Of a stretch of 64,000 bases of DNA, positions 1-57,482 are shown in pieces. Origin of the DNA: Hyperoplus lanceolatus (taxonomy: Eukaryota > Chordata > Actinopteri > Uranoscopiformes > Ammodytidae); the NCBI GenBank assembly GCA_026929865.2, contig CM049414.1, positions 5,665,001 through 5,729,000 of the forward strand, in the 5' to 3' direction. Numbering within the stretch: the first letter of the stretch is position 1; each line of letters opens with the position of its first letter. The position numbers were made by a program, and so were the translations under genes. The notes beneath the pieces were generated by a model. That model did no database searches. It was given only the letters and a program-made list of their open reading frames with translations, and was not told the DNA's origin.

Positions 1-97
1 TTGAGAGAAAGAGAGAGCGAGAGAGAGAAAAAGACATTCAATGGAAGAGGAACACACTTCGCTGGCAATTTTTGAAAATGTGTCTGTGACATTGGTA

Positions 98-192
98 ATG
101 CTTGGCCATGCTGTAAATGAGCAGTGTGCCCTACACCCATACTTAAAACATTGGTCAACCGAACATAAGAACAGGCTAACAATTTATATTGA

Positions 193-290
<98 letters not shown>

Positions 291-342
291 GTCTGAGCGA
301 AAATGAGCGTTGTGCACTTTACCCATACTTAAAACTTTGATC
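98..342. repeat. Duplicated ~40-bp segment flanking a GT microsatellite
   Basis: A segment around 114-155 (GAGCAGTGTGCCCTACACCC, then ATACTTAAAAC) recurs diverged at 304-342 (GAGCGTTGTGCACTTTACCC, then ATACTTAAAAC). A (GT)n tract lies between the copies. This looks like a two-copy tandem duplication in which the microsatellite expanded, or a unit that contained it. No coding function is visible. Confidence 0.6.
196..289. repeat. (GT)n microsatellite
   Basis: About 47 uninterrupted GT units. Likely length-polymorphic. Confidence 0.95.
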
Positions 343-492
343 GGTGTTGCACCTGTGTAAACAAACCCAGACTTTCCCAGACTTTTGTTTTTTGTTTTCA
401 CTTCATCGGCATCTTTATAGCCTGCAAGATGAAGGAGTGTGCATCACTTCAAAGAGAATGTAAGAAGGATTTTGCATGAATGGCGTAATTAT

Positions 493-622
<130 letters not shown>

Positions 623-799
623 GGGAGTGTAAGTGAGCTTTTGTGCATGCTGGGTGAGCAGCCACCTGAAAGCCCCAAAATAGCACCTTTTAGCTGCATA
701 TATATGGAAGCACACAAAGACACACACATACGCACACACAATAATTTCACAACAAACACACAGACACAACCCTTAGGTATCCATATGGACCCTAACCTT

Positions 800-1880
800 T
801 CATGAGTTGCTCATTTTTTTTATGTTTAAGTCTGCAACTCTAAAAAATTACAAAAATTATAAAAAAATCATGTGTTTTTCTTGTTTTGTTTTAGGGAGCA
901 TTTTGACTTATCAGTAAAAGGTGAAGTAAATGAATAATTCAGCTAAGTGGGGGTAAAAAGTGTAATTTTGGTGTCTTAAGTTTGGGATGCATGCCTAATA
1001 TCATTACATTTACATATGTCTGTCAACATGGCTATGGTTTGAAAAAGATAAGTTTTTACAGATTTTAATGCTTTCAAATTGAGCCATTTTTTACATACAA
1101 GTTTGGGTGTTTTAAGTTTGGCTGTCTGTACACACACACACAAACCATAATTTCTCAATATCTACATATACACCACACACTGGTATCCCTACCAACACAT
1201 CAACACCATTTAGGTTGAAATATTTTTTGACATTGACCTTTGGGGGGCAACACTATTGCAGGACTGACAACCAGGAAAATAGCCTGTCATTCAAGCCCAT
1301 GTAAAATATACCTAAAGGGCACCAACTAGTAGTTGGGGTGAAAATCACAAATTTTGATGCCTTTTGTCAAGGATGAAAGCACAAAATAATAGAAACATAT
1401 ATTTTATGCTGGTTTGTCAGCACGATCAAATTTGGAAAAAACGGCCGTTTTGAATGGAAGTGAATGACGGCAGAAAATGGTGCCAGGTCCTCCTGTGTAA
1501 CAAAAAAATGTCCTGCCTTTATTATAGGTGCTATGAAGTTGCTGAGTAGAAATTCAGAAAGTATCTTCATAAAAATTAACCCTGGCCAAATTGTATTAGG
1601 CTAACATAAGCACAGCCAAAGTTATTCAAAAAACAAACCAAAAAAAAAGGCCAAAAGGCAGAAAATGGTCCCAGGGTGGCATGAGGGTTAAGGAGTAGCC
1701 TGTGTCCAATCTGTGATTCGGTAAACAAATAATTGTTTCTGTCCCAAATGTAATGTGAAGTGATTCAAGTACGTTTAAGAGCCATTTGAAAAGTTGGATG
1801 TAGTCAATATATTGATGACTATCAGGATAACGTCATGAATGGGAATTATTTTGGCCTGCGTCATTGTGTCAGGACATTTT
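800..1880. other. Gene-poor stretch, probably intron 2 of the ccdc167-like gene
   Basis: AT-rich sequence with no recognised exon. It lies downstream, in minus-strand sense, of the second ccdc167-like exon, so it should be intronic. The third exon of that gene, which would encode the rest of the coiled coil and the C-terminal membrane helix, was looked for and not found down to position 1. Stretches such as 1320-1690 have the look of an old dispersed repeat, but no ends could be defined. Confidence 0.45.
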
Positions 1881-1890
1881 CATATCTCAC

Positions 1891-1985
1891 CTGTCTTTCT
1901 CCGAGAGCTCCTCCTTCCGGCCCTTGAACTCCGCCCTCTCCAGGTTGTCTTGGCAACGTGCCCGCCGCTCCTCCAATCGGTCAAT
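1891..1985 (-). CDS. ccdc167: ccdc167-like exon 2 (residues 18-48, then a split codon)
   Basis: Acceptor TTGCAG|ATTGAC; encodes IDRLEERRARCQ... and ends GAC AG|GTGAGAT with two bases of the next codon. Charged and heptad-like, consistent with coiled coil. Confidence 0.75.
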
Positions 1986-2307
1986 CTGCAATGTTTACAG
2001 GTGACGAGTCACTCACGTGGGATATAACCCCGTTATAACAATAACACGTTTAACACTACTTTCTATGGTTTAGCAACACTGGACAACATCAATCGAGAAA
2101 TACACTCAACAGGACAGTGAATACATGCGTTAATGAATGAAACTTTTTTATGTTGAAGGAAAGAAAACGTTTAGACAAGATGCAGCAACAAGCACGAGCT
2201 AACCTACTAGCTTCTTGCTAGCAAACGCTTTAAGACCCCATTCCGACGTCTCTTACCTCAGTGGCGACACTGATTTTCTCACGTCTTTTGTCTTTTAATT
2301 TAGCCAT
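1891..2307 (-). CDS. ccdc167: CCDC167-like protein, 5' part (two exons; continues off the left edge)
   Basis: Two minus-strand exons, complement(2257..2307) and complement(1891..1985), join in phase 0 to encode a 48-residue N-terminus. It begins MAKLKDKRREKISVATE and continues IDRLEERRARCQDNLERAEF. The order, start and KRRE/EIDxLEE/CxxxLE pattern match my recollection of vertebrate CCDC167, a protein of about 97 residues with an N-terminal coiled coil and one C-terminal transmembrane helix. Only the coiled-coil part is here. The last codon is split (AG|), so a further exon must follow to the left, and none was found in the window. The start is the only ATG that gives this conserved N-terminus and is followed by a clean donor (GAG|GTAAGA). 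The molecular function is poorly known. The gene is divergent to kif25, with about 3 kb of transposon sequence between the starts. Confidence 0.75.
2257..2307 (-). CDS. ccdc167: ccdc167-like exon 1 (residues 1-17)
   Basis: ATG at 2307 (minus); donor GAG|GTAAGA; ends in phase 0 after VATE. Confidence 0.75.
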
Positions 2308-2551
2308 TGTCCGTCCAGTACCAAACTGCAGACTGCCTGGCAGAGAGCTGAGAGAGGCGGCCAAATTGCCAAATTGTGACGATGCGGAAGTGTTTCGTCT
2401 TCTTCTTGTTGTTGTTTCATTTCTTCCCTCCTCTGGGTCTTTTCTGCCCTCTGTCTGTGTGGCGCTGTAGGCTAGGCCAGAGCCCTCTTTTCTTAGGAAA
2501 GCAATTACAAGTGTGATAGACAGGCTAGATAGATAAATGGAAAGAGTGAAA

Positions 2552-2638
<87 letters not shown>
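2552..2638. repeat. (GATA)n microsatellite
   Basis: About 21 GATA units, roughly 250 bp upstream of the ccdc167-like start. Open frames through it give poly-Leu-Ser-Ile-Tyr on the minus strand, which is not a protein. Confidence 0.95.
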
Positions 2639-2825
2639 TTCAAGCCCAACAGTAAATTGTAGGCTATAACAGACATGTTAAATGTTCCCCTCTCAAAAGA
2701 CCAAAGCATTTGGTGTTGTAAAATTTAATCAACACTTTACATTAGGATTATGACATTTTTAGATCAAATATCCATACGACTTAATGTTCTAAATGAAAGT
2801 ATTACTGCCTTATTGTCCCTTTTCA

Positions 2826-2853
2826 CCCCCCCCCCCCCCCCCCCCCCCCCCCC
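2826..2853. repeat. Poly-C tract
   Basis: An uninterrupted run of 28 C at the left edge of an inverted-repeat-ended element. A second C run (5167-5181) lies at its right edge. Confidence 0.9.
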
Positions 2854-3071
2854 AGGGCTGCCTTTACTTGCCACTAGGCCCCGGGGCTGAGAGGTTTCGT
2901 AGGCCCCCCCGGGCGGCGGTCTTACAATACAGATGCGTAAAAGCCATGTTTGTCTACACCGCAATATCTCTGTTGATGAAATACAAAATCACCTAAGGTA
3001 ACATGTACTTAAAGGCCTACTTCACCGGTTTGAATATGAAGGTGTATTGAATTCTGAGATCCTATGTAGTA

Positions 3072-4017
3072 GGGGAGAACGGGGTAATTTGTCACATGGG
3101 TTGGATGTCACATTCGTTATATCTCGCCACCAGAGCGCGCTAGCTCTGAAATGTTGATATAAAAAAGGTCCAGAATTGGGATCAGAGGTCACATACATAG
3201 ACTTCCTTGGAGTTAGACTGCTGCATTTCAGGTGAGAGGATGTTTTGTGTTTTTCATGTCAAATTCAAAATATTTTGCTTCTCAGTATTTTTCTTCTAGG
3301 CTTTTACACCATGGGTTTATAACAAAACACTTGTTACCCTCAGAAAGTGTGAAGGGTAAACTATAGTTTAGATTGTGGTTAGCAAGCTAATTAGTTGTCA
3401 GATGGTTGTTGGCCTTGATGCTAGCAAGAAATTCAAGTTGGGGTTGGTCGTCAAATTTTTTGGGGGGTTGGTTGTCACATGTTATCTCAAGGCTGCAGCC
3501 AGAAAAGGAACCCAATAACGAAAGAAATTGTCAAGCTGTATCCTCACTGACACCCCAGAGAAGGAAAGAATAGAGCAGGAAAAGGCAGCTAGCAAGCAAA
3601 AGAAAAAAGGGCAACAAAATCAAAACAACCCAGTGCATCCCAAACTAGACCAGCTGCCAAGGCTACAGAACGTTATGTAGGCCTATTTGTCAACTTGACA
3701 GTGCAATTAAACATTCAAATTTGGTTCTGCCTCCTTGCCTTCTTTTTAAGATTTTTCCCATTAAGATAACATTGTGACAAACAACCCCATAGTGTGTGAC
3801 AACCGACCCCTTGATGGGGTTGGTTGTCACAATGTGTCAGAGTGTCTTTGATGGTAAATTACTTCTTCATTACAATAAGTTGGAAAAAAAGAGAGACACA
3901 CATTTCTAGCCAACACCTTAAGCTTCAATTTAATGTAGGAATGGCTATTGACAGATGTTTTGGTGATGAGCAATTCTCACTAGAGTAAAAAGTGTGCCTA
4001 CTTACCCCGTTCTCCCC
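3072..4017. mobile_element. Pogo/Tc1-mariner-like non-autonomous element 1
   Basis: Terminal inverted repeats GGGGAGAACGGGGTAA are flanked by a TA duplication. The uninterrupted opposite arm of the host foldback shows the empty site with a single TA, which proves the insertion. Internally, variants of GGGTTGGTTGTCACA recur in both orientations (about 3434, 3463, 3770, 3797, 3815). A short lysine/glutamine-rich frame near 3549-3640 (TPEKERIEQEKAASKQKKK) may be a remnant of a transposase. TA target, length and ends suggest the Tc1/mariner superfamily; pogo-type is inference. Confidence 0.75.
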
Positions 4018-4087
4018 TATAAATGTGCAAAAAAAAAAAAAATCAGTTCATCCTAGCCTGAGAAAAGGCCGAAAGAGTGTTTTTTTT

Positions 4088-4271
4088 AACCCTATATTAA
4101 TCTTACTGTGACATCACAGTAAGATAAATATAGGGTTAAAAAAAAAATTACTTTGTAAATATTACTGTGATGTCACAGTAGGAGAAATCACACTAATATT
4201 TACAAAGTAAGGTTTTTTTTTAACCCTATATTTATCTTACTGTGATGTCACAGTAAGATTAATATAGGGTT
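4088..4271. repeat. Three consecutive palindromes at the centre of the foldback element
   Basis: 4088-4137 and 4222-4271 are each about 50-bp near-perfect palindromes and are exact reverse complements of one another. Between them, 4148-4210 is a third palindrome with TTACTTTGTAAATATTA arms. All three centre on CTGTGA..TCACAG. The region could extrude as a three-stem cruciform. Confidence 0.85.
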
Positions 4272-4784
4272 AAAAAAACACTCTTTCGGCCTTTTCTCAG
4301 GCTAGGATGAACCAATTTCAATTTTTTTTGCACATTTATACTACATAGGATCTCAGAATTCAATACACCTTCATATTCAAACCGGTGAAGTAGGCCTTTA
4401 AACCCCCTCCTGGTATAATGACTTTTAATAACCAAACACACATGGTTGGTTACAGTGTTTTTCCAAGTTATTTCAGAGACAGCGGTGGGGACCCAGGACT
4501 TTCTAGGGGGTCCGGGGGCATGCCCCCCCGGAAGAAAAATTTGAACCTTTTAAAGTAAAATGCATCAATCTGGTGCACTTTGAGAAGAAAACTAAGGCTA
4601 AATCAACTGTGTCCTATGTGAGCTATTTTCTGGAATCATTTGGAGACACAGAAATACCAAAAAGCAGAAACAAAAATATACAGGTTTAAAAAATCCAATC
4701 AGTCAGCATTCCAATTTTTTTTTAATAATCCCTTATCCCAAAGCTACTACTCTCTTTTTAATTCTTCGTTTTGTTTTTAATGGC

Positions 4785-5125
4785 TCATCTCAATATAGGC
4801 CCTTGATCTGCGTTGCCCCGAACAATGTTATTTAAACAAAAATAACAAAAATGTACTGGTGAATGATAGGCCCCTTGATCTTCGTAGGCCAAAAATAATG
4901 TGATTTTATTTTCCTTTTTCTTTACTGGTTCATGATGGGCCCCTGATCTCTCTACGCCCCCCTAAGATCAGGGGCCTATCATGAGCCAGTCAATAATTTA
5001 TTTAAATGACAATGTGCGGGGCCTTCTTAGATCAGGGGCCTATAATGAGACAGTAAAAAAAAAAAAAAAAAAAACTTTTTTTTTTTTTTTTTTTTTTTTA
5101 GAGGCCCCTGATCCTTGTAGGCCCT
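4785..5125. repeat. Inverted/tandem minisatellite, ~70-bp unit
   Basis: A unit like GATAGGCCCCTTGATCTTCG recurs about 4790-4815, 4866-4892 and 4934-4962, then inverted at about 4968-4992, 5030-5048 and 5100-5118. It lies within the right part of the outer element, with A and T homopolymers near 5055-5099. Confidence 0.7.
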
Positions 5126-5339
5126 GGGGCTTCAGCCCAGGTAAGCCCGTGCATAAAGGCGGCCCTGCCCCCCCCCCCCCCTCCAGAGGCAGACAGGTGA
5201 GCAGTGAGAGCGGAGGGAGCTCTTTCCTTCTTAATTGGATTAAAGGGCCTGAAAGGACAGGACTTGATCAGCTGAGAAGCAAAGTGAACAACAGGCTATC
5301 CGTCCTCCTCTCTATAGCTTCTTGTCTCAGAGGAAAACA

Positions 5340-14084
<8,745 letters not shown>

Positions 14085-16990
14085 CTACACAGAGAGAGAG
14101 ACAGAGACAGAGACAGAGACAGAGAGAGAGATTTAATCTTTCAACAGAACAGATGTAAAGGGAAATAAGATACACACCTGCAGACCAGCAATTTAAAGTA
14201 TACAGCCTTAAAGAGTCACAATTGTTACTGCAGTTGTAGACATCTTATGTGATGAATGGTTCACCAGGTGATGCATTTTCCTTTTTTATTAAGAGAGCTT
14301 ATTACGTTTGCAAACACTACAAGAATAGTGTGATATCCCCGTTATGGCTCTTAGGAGTTGCTTTAAACAGAATATTTTTATTTTATTTTATTTTATTTTA
14401 CAGCTTTGTTATTTATTTATTTCAGCAATATGGGTTAAGAACTAACTGACCACTAACTGAAAACTTGACATGCATACTAGAATTTGTAAAGGAAATATCC
14501 ACTGCAATAGAAAACATTCATTTATTTTGGAAAATGAATTGGTATTGCTTAAAAAAATAATTATTCCGATACACTAACACTTACTTTAATTTAAAAAAAT
14601 GTATTTAGTACATGATAAGTAAGCTGTCTTTTGTCTTGATCTAGTTTTGTGCAACTGTGCTTCTCGATCATCTCAAGTAAGATATTTTCAAATATTTTCT
14701 GTTAGAAATGGGTAGGCATGATAAGCAATATCTTTAGAGTAAAGCTATTTTAGACTGCTGGGATCCTGAATTGAGTTGTGTGGTATTTGGTCATATGAAA
14801 AAAGAAGTCTAAAATAAACTTGGTAGCATTACATTGACAATATAGATGAGGTTTTTTCGAGTATAAGACATTATTAGTGTGCTTATAACCCTAGCAGTTA
14901 ACAAGTAGTTGTGAATGCGTTACACAAGGTTTGATCATGTTAACTTAGTGTTCTATAAAATGACTGTGCTTTAAAAAGAAAACGTAAACTTACATCAAGC
15001 TTCAACATTCCTGTCAAAGCAAAGGCTCTGTGACTGAAGTATTTGTCCATGTGTTTCTGCTGTGTATACATCTCAGTACTTGCTGCTCATGCCTTCTTTT
15101 CTGTTGCGCTTTGGCTACAGCTATGTTTGCACAGTATTTATGAGCCTTTTTATTGTGTACATACTGTATCTGTTATCATCACTTTTCAAACGCCTTGATA
15201 GAATAGTCTCAGTAGAAGAAAAAACGTCAAAATTTCAAAATAAAAAGATGCTATGCAGATATCATGTGGGCGTTTGTGTATCAGTCTGTTCTGGAAAAGG
15301 CTACGATACTCCAGCTAATTCCACCACACAAATATTACAACCTTAGGGAATGTGACACCAACTTCTACTAATGAAGCTGAAAAAATGTGCAGTTAAGTTT
15401 CAGGTAATTAAAAACAATCTTTGAATGAATTGTATTACAGTCCACTATGGCTGCAAACTGTACCTCCTTAAATTAATAATATATACAATTCTTATTCAGT
15501 TTATTGCTCACTAAAGGCTTTCTATACAAACACAGTTCTTCCACTGTGGGGAAAAGTTCCAGTAAACAGAAAAGAGGAACACATACATAACCTTTGCATT
15601 AAGGCAACATAGTATTATATTTTAGCTTTTGTTCTACAGTTAATGATGTGAGGGCAGCAGGCAGGCAACATATTGACCATAAGCATAGTTCATGTAGAGG
15701 GCTGTACATTTACAACTGGTTGTCCAATGTGGCAAAGCTTTCAGCATGATACTAGAGTACACCAGCTTGTTCAAGTCTGTGAATTAGGTCTGTCCCTACA
15801 ACACTTTAATGTTGTAGGGAAACAAATCAGGCAATTTTCTCTATGGTGAAAACAGTCGGCCATCTGCCAAGCATGACCGCCGTGAATGAATAAACCAGCA
15901 TATCTGGTAATTAAATCTCTTTTGTATCAGCTCCCCTTAGACACAGGCGTTCACTTTTAATAAGGCACCTCCTATGCCAGCATGCTGCTAACTGCCATGA
16001 CGCATATGTCCAATGCCACCGCAGATGAAAGATAAAAAAATTGTCAAAAGTGCTAACCAAACTGCAAGGTTTGGAGGATTAAAAGTGAGAGGACTTAATA
16101 TAAATTAAAATATATAATTAAAATATATAGAAAATGTGTTTTGTTTCATCTTGGATGGGAAACACATGTTTTTGATTAACCTGTGTGTCGTAACTAAATA
16201 AATGACAAAATAGGAAACAATTAATTATTTTGTTTGAGCAATTAGAAAAAAAGATTATGTCCTTAAAGCAATAGTGCGTAACTTCTCCTGCACTTCTCCT
16301 CGCTAACCTGTTCTCCCAGATAAAATGATCCTCCTCACTGTAATCAGCCTCATAACTTTATTTTCAGTAAAGATTTCACGTGTTAATCTCGGATGAAGTT
16401 ATCTTGAATGACAGCGAACTATTATCCATGTCATACCTCTTTTTTTCTCCGCACTCATTTCCTATCAACTTCCTCACCATCGACTATCCAATTAAAAAGG
16501 TCCAAATGCCAAGAAATAATCTTTTAAAAACAGCTGACAAAACCTGCCAGACTCATGAATCAAATTAATATAAGACATTAAGTTCTGTAATCAATTTTCA
16601 TTATGATTTAAAGCTAATTAAAATGTAAATGAATAATGACACACTAAATCTGACATCGGCGTTTACACCACGGATCCCCATCAAACTGGCATCGTTTATT
16701 GCCGTTTCCTGTTTGAACTAATCTTAAAATCCAACATCAAGCTGAATCCATGTTTTCTGCTCATTCTATCACAAATTAAATGACTTTTTTTTTGTCATTT
16801 TAGACATATTTAACAGATTTCCTTGAGGATATATAGATGTTCTTTAAAATTCTTTCGGTCGACATGATCCTTCTGGTGTCTGTAATTGAACGTAAGTAAC
16901 TTATGTCTTAAGTTTATTTCCGTGTTCACCTTGAAATGTTCTTGGATTTTTGATGGAGCAAACAAACTTGTCTCAACAACAACACCAAAG
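14085..16990. other. kif25 3' UTR and tail-to-tail intergenic region
   Basis: AT-rich, with no coding signal. An (AG)n tract lies at about 14088-14131 and an (ATTTT)n stretch at about 14376-14400. AATAAA hexamers on the plus strand at 14813, 15239 and about 16198 could end kif25; none can be chosen by sequence alone. A repeat end (AAAGCAATAGTGCGTAACTT) at about 16265 matches, inverted, one near 20105. Confidence 0.5.
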
Positions 16991-16999
16991 CATGTAGGG

Positions 17000-18727
17000 C
17001 TGAAACATAACATTAGAGATTTATTAATTCAAGCAAACTGTTACAGTCAACAGTTACATAAGTTACATGGTTTACACTATTGATCTAATCTTTTTCTTTC
17101 TTTTTTTAAACCAGGGTTACTGTCACCCCCTGCCCCCCCACCCCCTTTTCTTTCTCCAACATCCCCCCCCCCCCACACACCCCAAACATAGAAACAGCAA
17201 ATACATACAAGCGCAGGCAAGTAAGTAGTAACAGCACAATACATTCATCAACTCAACGATACGTTTTTTTTTTTTTTTTTTGTACGAACAATAAGGCAAG
17301 TAGAAGAAAGAACCGAACGGAAAAGGACGGCAGACATTTTTCTTTTGAAATGAGCAAAAAAAAAAAAAAAAAAATGCAATCCTTCAATTTCAGGCCTGGA
17401 AGTCAAGTCATTCACAAGACCGAATGTATTCCTTCTGTCACTGCTGTATAGAACCAGACGAGGTAAGGCCTCTCGTTAGAGGGCAGGTAAAGGGGGGGAT
17501 CTTAGGAGGAAAAGCTGCCTTCAGTGGTGTTGAGTGGTTTAGTAACTGTGTGTGTTGGTCGGACTCTCCTCAATCATAATGGTACCTTTTCTCAGAATGC
17601 AAAAGTTTTCCCTCAGGGACAATTACAGAGGCAGGAAATCTGACGTACATCATATCACTTCCGGTGTGCATTTTCTTTCTATGGCAAAGTACTTGAGAAA
17701 AAGGAAGGGATGTCAATATACTAAAACCCAATGGCTCTGTGTTTATATTTGACCAGAGCTTACATGGTCCCCTAGGTACCTGGACAGACGAAAAAAAAAG
17801 AAAAAAGAAAGAGCTCAATCTCTTGGCATACATTTCCCTGGGCTTAGAAAAGTGAAATGGTACGTGAATGGATATGCACACGCGAGGCCAAAGAAGCCAT
17901 CAGATGCTTTCCCCTTTCCTTCATTTTTCAACCGTACACAGCACTCATCACATGACATACAGGCACAATCTTTTGCTTGTTCTACAAGTGGTCTTAAGTC
18001 CATCCTGATAACGAGACAACCCACTTAACTGTTCATGTAGTGGTCAGTATCAGCCACTACTGGCCCCGTTAGAACAGTAAAATGTATTAGATGAAAAGAA
18101 AAAAAAGGTTAATAAAAAGACGATTAAACAAAAACAGCATTCATTCAATGCCATGTTCGGCCATTAGGTGGCGAAACGGTTCCCGGAGAACTGAAGATTA
18201 ATGCAACATGCCTTCATTATATCCTTCTCTATTTTTTTTCTTTTTTTTACATCTACGGACAGATATGAAACAAAAAAACAAGTGGTCCTTCAAAAAATAA
18301 TGTTTTTTTTTCTTCGTGTATAACAATAGTAAACATGAGGGATTTCATCACAAGAAATCCAGCGGAAACTATGAGCGTGTGGTAGTGCAGAAAAGAATGG
18401 ACTGCATAAACTTCTCTAGAGAAACACTAGAGAGACAGACAACAGAGAGGAGATTCTCCCTCCGAACACAAACCACAACCAACGACCAACGGCCAGAAAT
18501 TGAGAAAAAAAAAAGAAGCTTGACGAGGAAAAGTGGGCAACAATGATGTGTTTCGCATTGTCCCAGAGTCCAAAGAAATCTTTGAGGGCGAATAGTGGAG
18601 CACAGGTTCTGGGTGTGTGGTGGTGGTGGTATGGGGGGGCCTGAACACGTTTGTCCTCTGCTGCCAACGCTGCTGCTCTTTTGTTTGTTTGGTTTCTTTT
18701 CCCGTCTCTCTGACCTCCATCCCTCCA
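17000..18727 (-). other. wasf1: Probable wasf1 3' UTR
   Basis: Follows the wasf1 stop codon without recognised coding sequence. The minus strand has AATAAA at 17020-17025, a possible poly(A) signal that would give a 3' UTR of about 1.7 kb. The region is rich in A and T homopolymers and has a 7-bp-stem hairpin (GTAGTGG...CCACTAC) near 18038-18061. Confidence 0.45.
17020..17025 (-). terminator. Candidate polyadenylation signal of wasf1
   Basis: AATAAA on the minus strand about 1.7 kb past the stop, followed by a GTGTTGTTGTTG-type GU-rich stretch. Other hexamers cannot be excluded. Confidence 0.35.
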
Positions 18728-55935
<37,208 letters not shown>

Positions 55936-55975
55936 CCTCCTCCTGCTGCTGCTGCTGCTGCTGCCACACCACTAC
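55936..55975 (-). other. wasf1: wasf1 5' UTR part with a (CAG)n run next to the start codon
   Basis: About seven CAG and two GAG triplets directly before the ATG, within the first coding exon. No upstream ATG in the exon. Confidence 0.75.
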
Positions 55976-55999
55976 CTATAGGACACATAGAAGACAAAC

Positions 56000-57157
56000 A
56001 CTACATTAATGCAACAGTTCTTCTAACAGACTTTTAACAGATTGTGCTGCTTTACTGCAACACTCAGACAGGCGGGGAGAAGAAAACACCGATTGCTTTC
56101 ACACAACATGAGGATTTCTCACAGCTATGGAGAAACAAACATTAGCATAGGAGATAGCAAGATGATGAGGTCACCAGAGAAAAGTACATCAAAAATTGAA
56201 TTTAAACAGGGTCCTGGGGAAATAAAAAAAATGCATCAAAAAGAGCAGGGGAGAATGGTTTTGAAACAGCTCAAAGCCATGCTGTAGTAGCCTCATCCTC
56301 GTCCGTTACACTGCCCAAGTAAGTAGCACCGTCTGGGGCAAGCAAATCGCAGCACTCTTCTGCCCACTCAGCCACGCTAATGGTAATAAAACTGCAAGAT
56401 GACTGCCCAGAACCACAGTGGACACAAGAGGCTGCAGTGATCCAGAACCAGAAAATGTCCACAATAATCATACTGGGGGAAACTATATGCACTTAATACA
56501 CCTTTATATCTCAAAAATGCTTAGCATGTGTTCACCATCTCAGTTGGGCATGGTGGCAATGGCATCATTTTGGAAATAAATCGGGCATATCCGGCCGTCC
56601 TATCAGCTTTGCCACAGCCGTCCATTTGTACCACACCATAACAAAACAAAAAAGTCCATATGGTGTGTTTTAAAGGGGTCGAGAGGTTGTGAGAATGTAG
56701 GGTCTGTGGTTTCAACACCATATACCATCAGCAGCACAACTCCCTCTGTGACAACACCAGTAAATCACGCTAACAACACCTTGTCTATTCTGGCTGTTAG
56801 CTTGTTTTCTAATTAGAGCGAGTGAGTGTGTGTGCGTGTGTGTGTGTGTGTGCGTGTCGATGTGGAGGATCAGGTGCTTGGGCTCTCCAGCTGATCGACT
56901 GCAGCCTGACAGTGATGAGACCTCTTTAAAAACACTGATTAAACTTTAATTGACGTCTGGGTATACTTTCTAATACCACGCTGTATTCTGAGCTGTGTTT
57001 GCTGTCGTCAAGTTCAAGTCACTTTATTACACCGCCGAATAAACATGATTATTGACCGTATCCATAAAAATGTAGGGCAAGGAGGACTCAGGCTATTCTA
57101 GGAAGTGGGGCCAGCTATGAATGAATGGTTGGAGGGTAGAGCGAGAGAGAGAGATAC

Positions 57158-57217
<60 letters not shown>

Positions 57218-57431
57218 GGGAGCCCAGTAAAAAAGCTTTGTTGAGGTGATTCATCTTGGTGGCATCTTCAATGGGGGCAGAAAAGGCCCATAATGGAAAG
57301 GAGAAGAAGAACTCGCAGTGTTTTGAATGACAAGTGATGGGCGATGTTACTGCGACACAAAACCCTGACTAACACAGCTTCAAATCCCTGCATACTTCTA
57401 ATAGAACAAGACAAATCCTCTCTGCTCTTTA

Positions 57432-57482
<51 letters not shown>

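Larger units (their letters stand above)
3009..4401. mobile_element. Foldback MITE with very long inverted repeats, flanked by TTAA
   Basis: The left arm starts TTAAAGGCCTACTTCACCGG and the right arm ends with its exact reverse complement (CCGGTGAAGTAGGCCTTTAA). The arms pair almost throughout: left 3009-3071 plus 4018-4137, right 4222-4401. TTAA at both ends suggests a piggyBac-like target site. A 946-bp pogo-like element interrupts the left arm, so the original foldback was about 445 bp. No coding capacity. Confidence 0.85.
2853..5167. mobile_element. Outer DNA-transposon-like element with imperfect terminal inverted repeats
   Basis: The left end CAGGGCTGCCTTTACTTGCC is mirrored at the right end, whose reverse complement begins CAGGGCCGCCTTTATGCACG. 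Both ends go on into related GGGCTGA and GCCCC-rich sequence. Poly-C runs flank both ends, so a target duplication cannot be read. It has no transposase and is a non-autonomous element, perhaps hAT-like. It hosts a foldback element and a minisatellite, which account for most of its length. The class assignment is inference. Confidence 0.5.

Noticed and set aside
14813..14818. AATAAA as the kif25 poly(A) signal
   Set aside because: Several equal hexamers occur (15239, about 16198) and none has distinctive downstream context; listed only as options.
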